In this document: positions 10,801 to 19,467 of the stretch, in pieces
How the letters are laid out: each line of letters opens with the position of its first letter
How positions within the stretch are numbered: position 1 is the first letter of the stretch
Assembly (NCBI GenBank): GCA_000727475.1
Contig: KL647291.1
Span: 5,503,730 to 5,567,729, forward strand
DNA length: 64,000 nt
Direction: 5' to 3'
Source of the DNA: Sarcocystis neurona
Lineage: Eukaryota; Apicomplexa; Conoidasida; Eucoccidiorida; Sarcocystidae
Position numbers and translations under genes: made by a program
Notes under the pieces: model-generated
Seen by the model: only the letters and a program-made list of their open reading frames with translations
Databases searched by the model: none
Told to the model about the DNA's origin: nothing

Positions 10801-12670
10801 AATATTTATAGCGATGCTTAAAATCTGACCGCGTCACCCAGCTAGCCACCCACGCGTTGCCGCTTCGATTGAAGGATACCCCCCCCACCAGCCTACGCAG
10901 AGTCGTCTCTGCAGACGACGAAGGGATGGCGGAGGAAGGTGCATCTGCTGCTGCTCCCCCTCCTCCTCCTGTGTGGCCCTCGCTCCGGCCTGCTGCTGAC
11001 GCAACTCCTGCTGCGTCACCTAGGTTGGGAGATGTCCCGTACCCAGAAGCAGCAGCGGCGCCGGCGCCACCACCGGCACGTGCTGCAGGCCCCGCCGCCG
11101 TTTCTCCTGCTGGTCTCCCTCCAGCAGTTTCTGCCTTCGCGTCAACCGAGTCTCTGCTGCCGCCTCGACCGGCAGGAGGATGCAGCAGACGCTTGCCGGG
11201 GCTGACGCCAGCCGCAGCAGCGCCTACGGAATCGACACCACCTAGGCCCTGCCGCCCCTGCAGCAGCTTGCTGCTGCGACTGCTGCTTACCCCTGCTGCT
11301 CCTCTCCCACTGCCAGCAACAGGAGTGCGTCCTCCTCCTCCTGTGTAGCATCCGTCTTCTTCCTCCTCGTGATTGCCAGTAGCCGCTGTTCCAGCGCCTC
11401 TTCCAGCCGCAACGACCTCGTAATTCGGTGCCTCCTCTGCCTCACCCCCTCGCAGCAGCTTCTGTCTGCTGCTGCTGCCGCGGCCTTGTCCCCTCCGCGC
11501 TCCTCCACTACTGCCTCTCGAAGACCCAAAAGTAGTGGCCCCCACCGCCCCCGCAGCGGCGGCAACGCTGCTGCTGCTGCGCGTGCCTCCGCTGAGCGTT
11601 GCCGGAGAGAAGGCTGCGCCGCCTCCACGCCCTCGCTCGGGGGTCACCAACACATCCTGCTGCTGCTGCTGCTTCACGCTCACCTCTGCCTCCGGTTCCT
11701 GCTGCTCTTCCTCCTCATCTGCCGCTGCTGCAGGAGACGAGCATGAACGCAGCGCATCCAGTTCCTGCGTCACTTCCTGCAGCAGCTGCGGCGGCAGCTG
11801 CTTGATTACCTCCGCCACCGTTGCGGTCGAGGCGGGGGCAGCAGCAGCACCATCCGTCTCGGCGCCTGGCAGGCTCCGTATTATCTGAGCGAATACTATT
11901 GATAAATAGATATCTAGAGCGACCAAATCCCTCGCCTGCGTTATTTTCCCAAAGTGAAAATAGAAGGACCGGTAGTTGTCTTTCTTCTTCCACTCCGGCG
12001 AACAAAGAGAGACAGCATTCAAGACGGAGAGGCACAGGCCTCTGGCTGCATGCAGACTCGCCATCGCTGCTTTCTCGCCCGTACTATCGATGCTGGTGTT
12101 GCTTTTTCTTCCTCCGGCTCCTCCTCCCCCTCCTCCGCCCGCGCCTCTGCTGCTTTCCCCGCTGCCGCTCGACACCGCAGCAGCTGCAGCAGACGCTGCA
12201 GCCGCCGCAGCACCACAAGCAGAAGGAGACAGCAGGGACGCGGGAGACCCCCGCCGAGACACACCCCCCCCTACCAAGCCCGCAGCACTCGCTGATGGCG
12301 GAGAAAGAGCGCCTCCTGCAGACGGCAGAACGCCAGCTATAGCAGATTCTTCCTCCTGCTGCTGCTCTCCCTCGTACGGCCATGTGGTGGCTGCTGTTCC
12401 TGCAGTAGCTGAGGGAGCAGCAGCGGCACCACAGGACCACATCAGTCTTTCTTTCTCTTCTTCGCTGCTCTCCCGCCCGCTGCTGTTTTTCTTTACGTGT
12501 CCTCTCCCGCTACTGCTGCTGCAGAGGGAACTTCGCCTTCGCCCCCGCCGCCCTGCTTCAAAAGAGGAAGACGCAGTCCCGCCTTCCGCAGCTGCTGCGT
12601 GCCGCGGCGGTTGCTCTGTTGCTGCTGCAGCTGCTGCAGCGAGGTCTGAGCCAGACGCCTCTGCTGCCAT
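1853..12670 (-). CDS. Giant ApiAP2 transcription factor with seven AP2-type domains
   Basis: Probable nuclear sequence-specific DNA-binding regulator of the apicomplexan AP2 family. One frame stays open for over 10.8 kb. I start it at the ATG at 12670, which has A at -3 and G at +4; the frame opens further up but without an ATG. That gives 3605 aa, ending in a TGA whose last base is at 1853. AP2-type segments (GV-x-Y/F, W-x-A/C-x-W, F-x-x-x-KYGF, then an amphipathic helix) lie at roughly residues 597-648, 924-977, 1285-1335, 1533-1660, 1963-2131, 2351-2405 and 2418-2577. The first three and the sixth are compact. The fourth, fifth and seventh have Ala/Gln/acidic inserts between the beta-strand part and the helix. 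Near residues 198-270 a non-repetitive helical segment (core YRSFYFHFGKITQARD) resembles an ACDC domain. Most of the rest is poly-Ala, poly-Gln, poly-Ser and Glu-rich. The last 500 residues are Gln-rich, preceded by a Ser/Asp/Glu tract and basic clusters that could be nuclear localisation signals. A hidden in-frame intron or an upstream 5' exon cannot be excluded. Confidence 0.9.
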   Translation of the reverse strand: MAAEASGSDLAAAAAAATEQPPRHAAAAEGGTASSSFEAGRRGRRRSSLCSSSSGRGHVKKNSSGRESSEEEKERLMWSCGAAAAPSATAGTAATTWPYEGEQQQEEESAIAGVLPSAGGALSPPSASAAGLVGGGVSRRGSPASLLSPSACGAAAAAASAAAAAVSSGSGESSRGAGGGGGGGAGGRKSNTSIDSTGEKAAMASLHAARGLCLSVLNAVSLCSPEWKKKDNYRSFYFHFGKITQARDLVALDIYLSIVFAQIIRSLPGAETDGAAAAPASTATVAEVIKQLPPQLLQEVTQELDALRSCSSPAAAADEEEEQQEPEAEVSVKQQQQQDVLVTPERGRGGGAAFSPATLSGGTRSSSSVAAAAGAVGATTFGSSRGSSGGARRGQGRGSSSRQKLLRGGEAEEAPNYEVVAAGRGAGTAATGNHEEEEDGCYTGGGGRTPVAGSGRGAAGVSSSRSSKLLQGRQGLGGVDSVGAAAAGVSPGKRLLHPPAGRGGSRDSVDAKAETAGGRPAGETAAGPAARAGGGAGAAAASGYGTSPNLGDAAGVASAAGRSEGHTGGGGGAAADAPSSAIPSSSAETTLRRLVGGVSFNRSGNAWVASWVTRSDFKHRYKYFKTAEYGFEQAYQLAVRFRQHKLLSGDVVVDPSELQRPLRPSVSAAAAVRGGGNAADVGSLAASPHRQLLQQSMAGDRGALTAAARRLLLQQQQDALCYSKTAAASAAGGERCAGTASAVVAAGLLAASDAAGGVKTPHHLGAGGRRQQLLLQRQAALQQQQQRRALEEQEEEEEEEEEEGSDAVGDLRQQQISPALSSRARNSSSLGGSGTPGRAAAGGSGGRRRLTNSLASVPGEDADRDDREKAAREPEEEAEAEEEAEEQTANSGESALLGTREAAAEAAAAAARTAACYFLESPIEGVHYRELNGAPMWQCRWSVGGKKFSKTFACSKYGAAKARELALRFRLTHAEAFGSGRGGGAAAATGEAAVGHGGAAGVRAFTAAGHSAGLHTRGSGGSSQSASDAAAGTLYEEEAGAADGGRGPAAAAIKRACAPSGADTASTSIAAATVEKQVQHRRRAGVGGAYMRALAAAGGGGRRTPAAAAAGSLDWSDSGGAEDSEEIFSGAAEEAESSRSLTKNFHRQQQQDSCAGSTLEQTQHAAAGKTFSRYGSGLSTAAADGGSGPGVAGGSRRTCSGRGGGTEGAAAAAGGGGAGERGRDATGSGGLLRGEEEEEEAGEDACGSRLSFKRSSVSSNSSAQESAAAARLPSAELAVAAATGWHGGVKYEASANCWKAWWRLRGSSKTFSKSYACAKYGDAIAKEKADAALHARAAAAAFGLSPAAAAAAMEEQTHGAAADAEDYFLGREKQDWAAVARLPGSSSSKLKHEGAAAGAVAGAGEAGGRGGLRRGSGSAGGHGGGPAAAAAALAAARAAKTLLLQSQVGSRGGLLLRRGRGGGGEGDGSREGRGPTAEDEEAPEKLEEKDGEETNEAVLLAAATAGCAAGLFVCESDLTPEERAGVLQMDKRVPGAVYFNQTPYALSFGGRGKWVVSWGGLQQSAAPAATVAAAPAAVDRVATAAADEEEDDEDAGASAAGCSAAGTAPAPTATCKTHGLGLVDRVLSRSFSVSRYGFTVARLLAEAWRRGKLLRLWKAEQQQQRLLRSSSRKGSLHASLPGAADGGVAAAGGRRSGTGRTSSSSSSALDHLESLAAAAAELAAAESLLPQRAGKGSDLFFSRSPSAASPLGQQQLATSSSRATTPRQKQKLLHQAQEQKAFNPEGPSGRKKGASAAAGSYASGDGGALSGDEEAHPSPSSSHSCSNDLLGLGDSVRLHPRASAAGSAVDAGRATGREVRGGHHEQQTPGDGSSNRLVSPSSVSATQRGGRLVAGRSSSGSQHVSSAAVASSGEGSGVQEQEQQEQRRSAGWVLERENSSEVDRELLLQLRKKQHRQAAAEQSSGIEYDAAENAWHARVQSLEGTWWTRSVSVAAAGSAAAAQQQAAAHQQQLEEQLVREYIEAVPAEVSLDRRRVCWRVLPVTLAAALLAAADEEEEKQQQQQEDEGRRRRREGETSSSSARTKRRAAAAAVSRRPVLVFSVEKLGWQPARAAALRAYLKIKRELIEELLQGDAAATALAALAADEKTFAAACKGVAGEHSDLPRIAVAYLLAGTKHFDAGGAAGGGATAEREEVLRRGRGQRVTAPTGGAGPGAFGEETERGQQELLGLRGRGAEGEEEEAGGGEMFVQRKQLTQCGEQGEEGEEEEVDVAALRAAAVAAAAAAGVRCLRVEDFLADIESKPLDEEAAAARRAAAAGNAEQSSSSGSSAGDAAAAAAGGQETQSFCSSVKGVHYSRREHAWLCRWTDAVTGKVAVKTFQEKRFGFAAAKRLAEMYRRAAEETGRVKARECPAGESGLPMIRFVQTRGADKTRGGVWRVEWLMRQSVARLSPAVAAAASLSPAVAAAAGQLSPAVAPPPPPSAVADAPAAAGAALSPDAAAAASPLGDDAAKGAVASSSSCGRLAEGGRDEAAAVAPGVTLQMAKAFLCHQFGMETARLLALNMKKRLDEVYVPLAEAVQRRRQQVQPQGMREGTPAPGTGDRTEVEGAAALAAAGGQKRGEGEGGEESGSATGTPKDELQQLQQQLEKKRPKETTFFDPALLTPAEVEQQVAAVQNVLQETAELQTRVHYAQLTNTRLPFIMEPPLSPASLLAMEAACSSFVAGTTGVNATDTKPRRERGSSSSSSPGRRGMRGLTGAAGAELHGVAGLGETGAEGGGDEEDGAAEGVKPPRSARGGSAAAAGRVAGLATAAAEGMQVEAEEMRLLQHLQRRPRGGGAGIAASDRRKRRGGAATAAVDSSYSSAAAGKQSGPGGKAAAGGKRRRTAAAAGGVGGGGAGGGTCGGRRGGWGGRESAAARLAAVAVDLINNEAAAAAAAAAEKQRQQQPQQQPAEEGERSTRRRKKTAGTVAKGGDAAAEESSSGSSSGSDDSSSSSDGSSSSDGSSSSDSSSSSGSGSNSSGEEEYASGDNAVSRAATRRAPQEQPAAGAGHEAAAATLRPAASSSVPPAAAPASGGVVAGSQGGKATTATSVGGGGGGGAAAEGASSVQHSKNEPRPVAPGAAAAKMLQQQQQLTSLDVNWGAAGSTAGSLPSRGTPTAESLQAPAVGGYEGHAHVAAPVAPAAAVTCGGVLPQQQQQMTAGPQAVNLNVAAGGPAAPGVTVLPSAAARSSVLYSPQLTAAAAAPYTVSNPAAAAVMGAGGMLHSGSAAAPVSVPAEGGLQDAGTGPLVSRQQQQHELQQKSSTGGIPAAACQPPGPLGSGQNSAAAAALVANALAAAAAARSGAAAAPAGALPQQQQQLLQGAAVVPPAAGRRGAGAQHASSLLAAAAAALQQQDQQRAATGGVLPTSGNNSELASLRAKQALAHLQQQLRQGLQLQQQQAAVVAALAASGGAAGVGPPAAAARAASVPVGGAGGSASASPTQEGLLLQQQQQQPRHHQQQQLLQQRQLLAAAAAAAATRREFLSPSTTASGVPPAAAAAAAAHQLQQQRLRLQQLVHKQQLDEQQQQLAAQRQRQLLQQHVAAAAAAQQQQHVQQQSTQPQ
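3600..3762. repeat. Interrupted CTG/CCG triplet run coding a Ser/Asp tract
   Basis: Plus-strand CTG triplets broken by CCG, TCG and ATC units. On the minus strand this reads as a Ser-rich stretch with Asp and Gly inside the ApiAP2 gene. It is a representative and very dense example of the triplet expansions seen through the whole gene. Confidence 0.8.
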
Positions 12671-13890
12671 GCTTGCAGCAGCACCCGCAGCGGGGCAGCC
12701 TGCTCGCCGTCCACAACAAACGCCAGCGGCAGAAGCAGCACTCAGCACTGAGAATAGCCTCTGCCCCCCTCCTCCTCCCTCTCCTTTTCCTCCCTTCACA
12801 CGCCGGACGCACCGCTTTCCCTCCTACGGTGTAGAGACACCAGAAGGCGTTCTGAAATGTACAGACACCCCCACTGCCCACCACGCAAGCGTCTTCCACG
12901 TCTCGCACACACGTGCAGTCACCGCGCCCGCCTCTCGGCAGCAGCACACCCCGCCTACCCGAGCAGCTCCTGCTGCTGAGACAGCAACGACACCTGGAGA
13001 AACAGCAGAAATCACCGGCTTCATGCAGGCGACATCCCCACATGCAACCACGTGCACGCATGCTTCGTATACACCGTCGCCCGTCTATCCTCGTGTGTGT
13101 GCTCCGCAGGCCCCCAAAACGCCCAGGGGCCCCATTCCTTCCACAGCCAAACGCAGTGAGAGACAGCAACAGGGGGACAGCGCGACAGAGACGGACCGAG
13201 AGACGCCAGCAGCAACACGCACCACACACATCGACGCAGCGAGACGGCTTCTTTCAACGTAGACACTTATGCACGGAGAGAGAGGGAGACTCCGAGACGC
13301 TGGTGAAAAACTGCTCTCTTCACAAGTACGTCTGCGTTACACGTGGACAGAGGGGGGGAGACACTTGTAACGCTAGTGTACAGGTGGACGGCGACGGCTG
13401 AGGGACGGGTCCTCTGCGCGTGCAGGTATGCTTGGTTTGAGTGTCGGCCCCATCCACGCGCACCACAGGAGGGAAAGGTCTACTCGAGTATATCTGCTGC
13501 GGCGTCTGCAAACGCGGCCCTGCTACGACTTCGACATACACAACGCTCATACATACAGCCAGGTTGTACACCTGCGCGCAACAGCGCAGTCTTCAACTAC
13601 AGAGGCCTGTTTTTCTGCCGTCCTCGAGGAGCGAGAGTTGCGGCGTGCTGGGCAGTGGACAGCGGACACCAAAGCTCGCCGCGCCCCACGCGTTCACCCC
13701 GAGCAGCTGGGACTCGCAGCTCCTTTGCAAAACGCTCACACACGCATGCGTCCTTTTTCAACCTGAGCAGAGACCTCGTGGGGCTGCGTGGGGCGGAGGT
13801 GGCGACGCGGGCGCGAGAACACGACGGCGTGACATGTCCAGGGAGACCCGCGCCGTCACGAGAGCGGCAGTAGACGTCCGCGCCGGGGCT
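12671..13890. other. 5' flank of the ApiAP2 gene
   Basis: The plus strand is open for 428 codons across this stretch (11976-13262), but the frame starts inside and is antisense to the ApiAP2 gene and I do not support it. The interval should hold the ApiAP2 promoter and 5' untranslated region. No TATA-like or other promoter element can be named with confidence. Confidence 0.4.
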
Positions 13891-15269
13891 CAACAGGCGG
13901 CTGCTGCTGCTGCTTGTCGTCCTCCGGCTGCGACGTCTCTGTGCGTCCCTGACGCTACCTGGGCGTGTTGTTCCTGTTCCACCGCCGCGGACGCTGCGGC
14001 TGCTGCTCCTGTGCGACCGCTGGTTTTCGGCTGCGACGCCGGTGCTGCTGCTCTATACCGGCTGGTGCTCACCGTTGGTGGCCTCTGCCATAGGTGCCCC
14101 AACCGCAGCAGTCGCGCACCGGCAATGGACGCCACCCACCGCTACACAAGGGAACGGCAGCTGCGGCAGCTGCAGTCTTCGTTGGGAGGCGCAGTCAGCA
14201 TGACTGCACCGTCCCTAGTCGCCGGCAGCAGACTCAGCAGCTGCGACCAGGAGGCTTTCTCTGGTAGGGTTTTGCAGTTGACGCTACCGCTGCTGTAGCT
14301 GCTGCTCCGGCTGCTCCTGGCGCCGCTGCTGGAGCTTCTGCGCGTGTGCGGCTGCTGCTCCTGCTGCCCCGGGCTGCAGTGGCGGAACACTGCGATGGCG
14401 GCTTTTCTAGGGCGCTGCCGTTAACGAGGCGAACTTCTGGAAAACCGCTGCTGCAGGTCTGCGCGGACGCGGTGGGGTGGCGCTGCTGCTCCTGGAGGTG
14501 AGCACTGTGGCTGTGGGGTGCGCTGCTGCTGCCGTCGCTCTCCCGCTGGAGGAATGCTGCTGCAGTGCTGACTGCTGCTGCCGTCGCTGCTTCATCTGCG
14601 AAACACCTGCTGCGCGCCTGCCGCTGCTACTGCGGCGCCGCATGCCCAGCCAAGCTCGCGGCCAGACGCTGCACGAGGCAACGCCGCAGAGCGCACCAAC
14701 ACAGCTCGCACACAAACGGTGGAGACGCCGCTGGCCGCGCTAGCGTTCAAGCAGGGCAGGGGCAAAAGGACGCGTAGGCCGGAGGAGCGGAAGGAAGATA
14801 CAGATGCACAGAGCAGGGAGACAGGCCAGTGAGAAGAGAGTGGCGCAGCGCCACCCACGGGACAAACCGAACGCAGGAGGAGTGGAAGGACGCAGTGAGG
14901 GAAATCGTCTGCGACTGTTGGGTGCTACATTTACGTCTGGCGGCTGCTGGTGCTCGGGCGGCCGTTGGTATTGCTGTTGCTGCGGTGCTCCTTCTGCTCT
15001 TGCTGCTGACAGCCGGAGCTCTTGCATCGGGTTCTTCTCCTGCAGGCCGCAGCCGGTGCCGCTTCTGCTAGCCGAGTCTCGGTGGCGCTGTCAAAGTGTC
15101 CCGCGGACGTTTTGATGCTGCTGCTGGACGGGTGCTGCTGCTGTTGCTCGCGAAAAAGTGCCGCGCACGACGAGGGGACAATTTCTGCAGCAGTACGGCG
15201 CCGTGTCGAGGCGCAGGCAGCAACAGGGGCACCAGTAGCAGGAGTCCAGGGACACGTCTGCTGCGGCAA
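13891..15269 (-). CDS. Possible multi-exon hypothetical gene, Ser/Gln-rich
   Basis: Several minus-strand pieces read like Eimeria coding sequence. One spans 14931-15269, passes through the stretch FRAMES-like core EIVPSSCAALFREQ and meets a GTAAAT donor (CCAGAC then GTAAAT) near 14970. Another begins after a CGCAG acceptor near 14600 with MKQRRQQQSALQQH and ends in a TAG at 14407. A third, 14142-14390, contains TLPEKASWSQLLSLLPATRD. Splicing between them could not be fixed and no domain is recognised, so boundaries are approximate. In this block the CTG triplets are on the plus strand, as expected for minus-strand genes of this genome. Confidence 0.3.
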
Positions 15270-15794
15270 TGTTCACAAAAGCAAAGGCTGCAAAGTTTTC
15301 GTAATTGCCTCCCAAATGCAGTAAGAATAATGCTGCAGCGCATGAGGATGCGGCACAGGTCGTGCGAGGAGGGATGCTGTGTAAGTCTGCTGCGGCGCTG
15401 CTGCCGCTGTTGGGGGGGAGTGGCAGAGAGGAGGAAATGAGAAGACGACGGGCCACCGCCTGCTGCAGCGGCAGCACCGGTAGGAGGAGGAGGAGGAGGA
15501 GAGCGCAGAGGCAGACGCAGAAGAAGCAGTGCAGCACACAAAATGGTCGGGAAAAACGGAAAAAGGACGAAAATGGAGAAGTCGCGAGAATGTCGAAGAA
15601 AAAGGGGCAGCGACGGGCAAAGGAAGGGAGCAACGCCGCGCGCAACCCGCGCGCGCGCCGAAAACTTTTTTATATCTACGCGGTTTTGCTCCTCCTCTCC
15701 ACTTCTGCACTCCGTTGCTGCTGCAGCACCGGGAGGAGTCGCAACAGCAGGAGCCACGACACAACACCTGCTGTTGTGTTGTTGCATAGCTCGT

Positions 15795-16557
15795 TTGTCG
15801 CACCAGCAGCAGCAACACAGCAGGAGCAGGGCAGCAGCAGCGGCCATACACCACCCCGGGCGCGACGAGGAATACAAAAAGCAGCTGGTCCTGCAACAAC
15901 AACTCTGCGTAACAGAGGAGATGTCGCAGCAGCAGCACCAGCTGCAGCGCAGCACCTGCAGCAGGATCCGCAGGGGCACAGCAGGGGCAGCAGCAGGAGG
16001 GACAACAGCACAGCAGCATCACGACAGCCAGCAGTCGCAACAGCCGCAGCAGTGGCAACAGCAATCCTCGACGGTCCACGGCCAGATGCAGCAGTGTTGC
16101 AACCGCAGCGCAAACGAGTACTCTCTCACGAACAGGAGCGGTACTGGAAAGGCAACAGCAGCAGGTGCTCTCTAGAAGCGAGAGGGGTAGTGCAGAGGAG
16201 CGGCCGCAGAGGCACGCGCAGGCAGTAGCGCACCGCCCATAGAGCCTCTCTTTCAGCAGCAGCAGCAGCAACACGAGGCACAGAGAAAGGCGCAGGAGAA
16301 GGAAGAGGGGGAAGAGCAGCAGCAGCTGCTGCTTTTTCTTCCGCCCATTTTGTGTGCCCGACACTGAAATTACCGACCGCCTACTGTTGCAACGGTTCCT
16401 GCAGTTGCCGTTTCACGGAAGGCAGCCGCAGCAACAGCTGCGGCAGCAGCGGAACCAGCAACAGCAGCGGCAGCAGCAGCAGCTCACACTCCACCCGCAC
16501 GGGGCCGCGCGCACCGAGAAAAGGGTTGAGAGAGGGACCGCACCCCAGGCCCTGTGA
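15795..16557 (+). CDS. Possible Gln-rich hypothetical gene, divergent orientation
   Basis: From about 15.7 kb the CAG triplets switch to the plus strand. Plus-strand pieces then read naturally: TSTLSRTGAVLERQQQQVL near 16.12 kb, a run after a CTCTCTTTCAG acceptor near 16252 (QHEAQRKAQEKEEGEEQQQ), and a last piece ending at 16557 (DTEITDRLLLQRFLQLPF then Gln-rich). Exon joins were not resolved and no domain is recognised. The alternative, a Leu/Cys-rich minus-strand frame over 15273-16364, is what antisense CAG produces and is less likely. Confidence 0.35.
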
Positions 16558-17879
16558 CTCCTCTGCTGCCGGTGCTTAGCTGCTGCTCTTGCTCGTGCTG
16601 CGTCGTTGCTAGTGCTGGTGCCGCTATGCTGCTGCTGCAGGTGCTGCTCTGATGTTGCTCCTGCTGCTCGTGTGCCTTTCTGATGCACTATAGCTGCTGC
16701 ACCGCTTTACTGCCGCCCCGGCTGCTGCTGGTGCTTCCCCCTCCCGCTGCGGGTGTCCGCGCCGCAGCAGAGCGGACAAACAGGTGACGCCGAGCCGCCA
16801 CACAAGGAGGAGCTTCGCAGCAGTAGCGGCTACAGTAGTCTCGGCGGCAACGAGGGAGCAGCCAGCAGTCGCACTAACCTACTCCTGCCACCAGGTGCAG
16901 CTCCGTAGAAGAAAAAAGGAGCAGATGCGATTGCACCAGTCAGTACCAGCAGCAATAGTGTGTACTTGCCGCAGCATTGCACGCCAGCAGTCTCTCACAT
17001 CGGCAACATGAACAGCGCGCACCGGTGTACTACTACTACTACTGGCAGAAGAATATCAGCAGCAGTGTCAGCCGCAGTAGTAGCAAGACTCACCCGCAGT
17101 AGACTGCCGTACCAGCAACACCTGCGATATCTCCCGCTGGTAGATATCGCAGAACGGCGATGCCTGTGACCGAGAGTGGCCCTGTTCATGCATATATTTA
17201 TCCCCCCAGCCCGCCTGTGCGTGTAGCAGGTGCTGCTGCGTGCTCTGCGCGCGTACTGGTGCTGCTGCCGTTTCTGCTGGTTTCACTTCGGTGCACCGGC
17301 ACCAACGTTTTTTTCTTCCCACATACGTCGAACACAGATGACAGCGGCAACAGCATGCTGCGCCCTCAGCTTCCTCCCCGTGTGGGAACTCCCCGGGCAG
17401 CAGGAAGGTAACTATCTTGCAGGAGCAACGCCATCGTACAAAGCACGCCGTTGTGCATGGTGGGGGTGTCAGTTAACATTGTTTCTCCGCAGAGGAAGAA
17501 TATCTCCCCGCTGCAGTCGTTGCAGTCGTACAGCAGAATGCTGCGCCACCGCTAGCGCGCAAGGACGAACAAGCTGCTGTTAGGGCTGATTCTACTTGCT
17601 TATGCGCTCCGTCCCTTTATGGTGCCTTACTGCGAGTGACGCTTCCGTTGTCATGTGTATCCACGTTCGCGGCCTAGCGAGTGTAGCAGCACCACCAATT
17701 CTGCTTTTGGGAGCGTAGAATCAGGTCCCCAGCCTCCTATTCACGACCAGATGGAGTGATATAGTTGTAAGACGAGCATACGTACAGATACTTAACTCTC
17801 TTGAAGAAGATTAGGGCTGCAGCATATAGGGGGACCACACGTGAGGGAGAAGAAGAAGCAAGATGTTTTCATCGCGTAG
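16558..17879. other. Intergenic stretch, no gene recognised
   Basis: Triplet repeats fade out here. There are short (ACT)n and (GCAGTAG)-like runs near 17.03-17.10 kb, and only small frames on both strands. Nothing supports a gene. Confidence 0.4.
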
Positions 17880-18146
17880 GGTGAAGGAGCCCTCACAATA
17901 TTTTCCACTACTACTACTAGTAGCGGAAGTGGTTTCTCAGGTGTCGTAAGGGCAGAGGAAGCCAGACTTATTATTGGTGTGCCTGGTAACTGTGATGCGG
18001 AGAAGTCACTTGTGGTGGTAGTTGTTGTGCCAGTAGCCAACGGATGCACTGAACTGTTCGGAAGGCAGCGGATGTGGAGGAAAATGGAGTATTGCGACGA
18101 CCGTGAGTTGCTTGTAGGACTCGCAACGGTGCTTCCGTGGAAATAG
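17880..18146 (+). other. Uncharacterised ORF, possible terminal exon
   Basis: An 88-codon plus-strand frame follows a possible GCGTAG acceptor at 17877-17879 and ends at TAG 18144-18146. It has ordinary, non-repetitive composition with three cysteines (GVPGNCDAEKSLV, then a run of valines, ANGCTELFGRQRMW, EYCDDRELLVG) and no ATG of its own early on, so it would be an exon of a spliced gene. Immediately after it, in another frame (to about 18298), a hydrophobic segment reads LCLILLITGTVVPGAVVLV. The two together suggest either a frame-broken membrane-anchored protein or chance. No family is recognised. Confidence 0.25.
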
Positions 18147-18299
18147 ACAAACTGTGCCTCATCCTTCTGATAACGGGAACAGTAGTCCCAGGTGCAGTGG
18201 TACTAGTAATGGTGGAGTTCTATCAGATTTCCAGCGAGGGATGGAGAAATCCGTCAGCCCTGATGGAGATTGACCACCCATCGTTACATTGTATGCTTT

Positions 18300-19467
18300 A
18301 AAAACAGCAGAGCTGTAGGGGGAAACTGAAATTTTGGCACTTTTTTCACCAGCGAAAGTTCACGTACACCATCTTCGCTCCTGTAAAATACCGGTCCTTT
18401 ACGCAGGGGGTGCACCTGCCTGAGACCGCGCTGTATCCGGTGAAGATTTGCTCGCTCGCAGCCTCCTCGGCGTAGCGGGCTCTCTTGCTTGCTTAGCGTT
18501 ATCAGCGCAGCAGGTGGGCTTTTATCGTGTAATCTTATTTTTTGTATAACTCTCTGAAGAGCACTCCTTTTTGTGCCTGATTAAGTGATTTTCCTTTGAA
18601 GAGATAACTTGCAGCCTCTACGGGTCCTGGTGTCTTCACGTCTACGAAGGAACTCCTAACGTAGTAGAGAGAGGCAGGAAACTTCACTCAGTGGTGGGAC
18701 AACTTTCATCCAGGCATTAGAGACGGAAACAACCAGCCCGGCACAGACGGAAGCGCGCGCAGCATCACACTGTAACTCCATGAACGACTTGTAAGTGAAA
18801 ACAACTTACACGTAGCTCCGCAGTGGAAAAGCCACCTAGTACAGTTTCAAGAGGAGATAGTTTGATTTCCTATCGGCGACGTAGGATATCAGAGTCACAG
18901 ACGTGCAGCGAGAAATGTACTACTCTCAGGTGCAAACACGAGGGCGCATCTTTTTACCCTATGAGTACACAGTGTAATAATGACCGCCGGCCAAAACCTG
19001 TCTATGCATGACAACGGAACGTCAGGTGCAGACAATGGTGTGTACCAGGTAAAACGTCCACTCTTGACGAAGCGGCGGTAATTTAAGGTTTGGTCTGCGT
19101 CTACACTGGACCAGGCGACGTAAGCCGCTTATGGGTGTGCGTGTAAACGTACCAGACGTGCAACTGACGTCATCACCTCCTATCAGAAAACGGATGTGAG
19201 GACGTAGAAGTCTGCGTGTCGTCCGTTTCTGCTGGTGCTGCTTGAGTGGAAAGCAGAACATGGGACCCGTTGTCTCCAAGTGCGATCTTACTGCAAGGTA
19301 CGTCCGTTCGAGGACATGCACGCGTGTTGAAATGCAGCGGACACGTGGTGTGTACGCATCTGAATGGGCTTATTCATGCAGGCACACGACACCTCATGTA
19401 CTCTTCCATAGATACATGCTTCGCCTGCTTGATGACAGCAGACGACGAACCTGCGGTGCCGCCTATT
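18300..19467. other. Intergenic stretch, no gene recognised
   Basis: Balanced base composition, few repeats. A minus-strand ATG frame of 99 codons (19022-19321) exists but shows no family features, and its length is within chance. Confidence 0.35.

Noticed and set aside
9641..10828. Plus-strand frame of 395 codons
   Set aside because: It is antisense to the ApiAP2 gene across two AP2 domains. Its Leu/Cys/Ser-rich sequence is what the complement of CAG repeats gives, and it lacks an ordinary ATG context.
12671..12799. Start of the ApiAP2 protein at 12799
   Set aside because: The frame opens there on GTG. The first ATG in good context is at 12670.
15273..16364. Minus-strand Leu/Cys-rich frame of 363 codons
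   Set aside because: It is opposite CAG runs on the plus strand, and its poly-Leu and poly-Cys are the expected antisense product.
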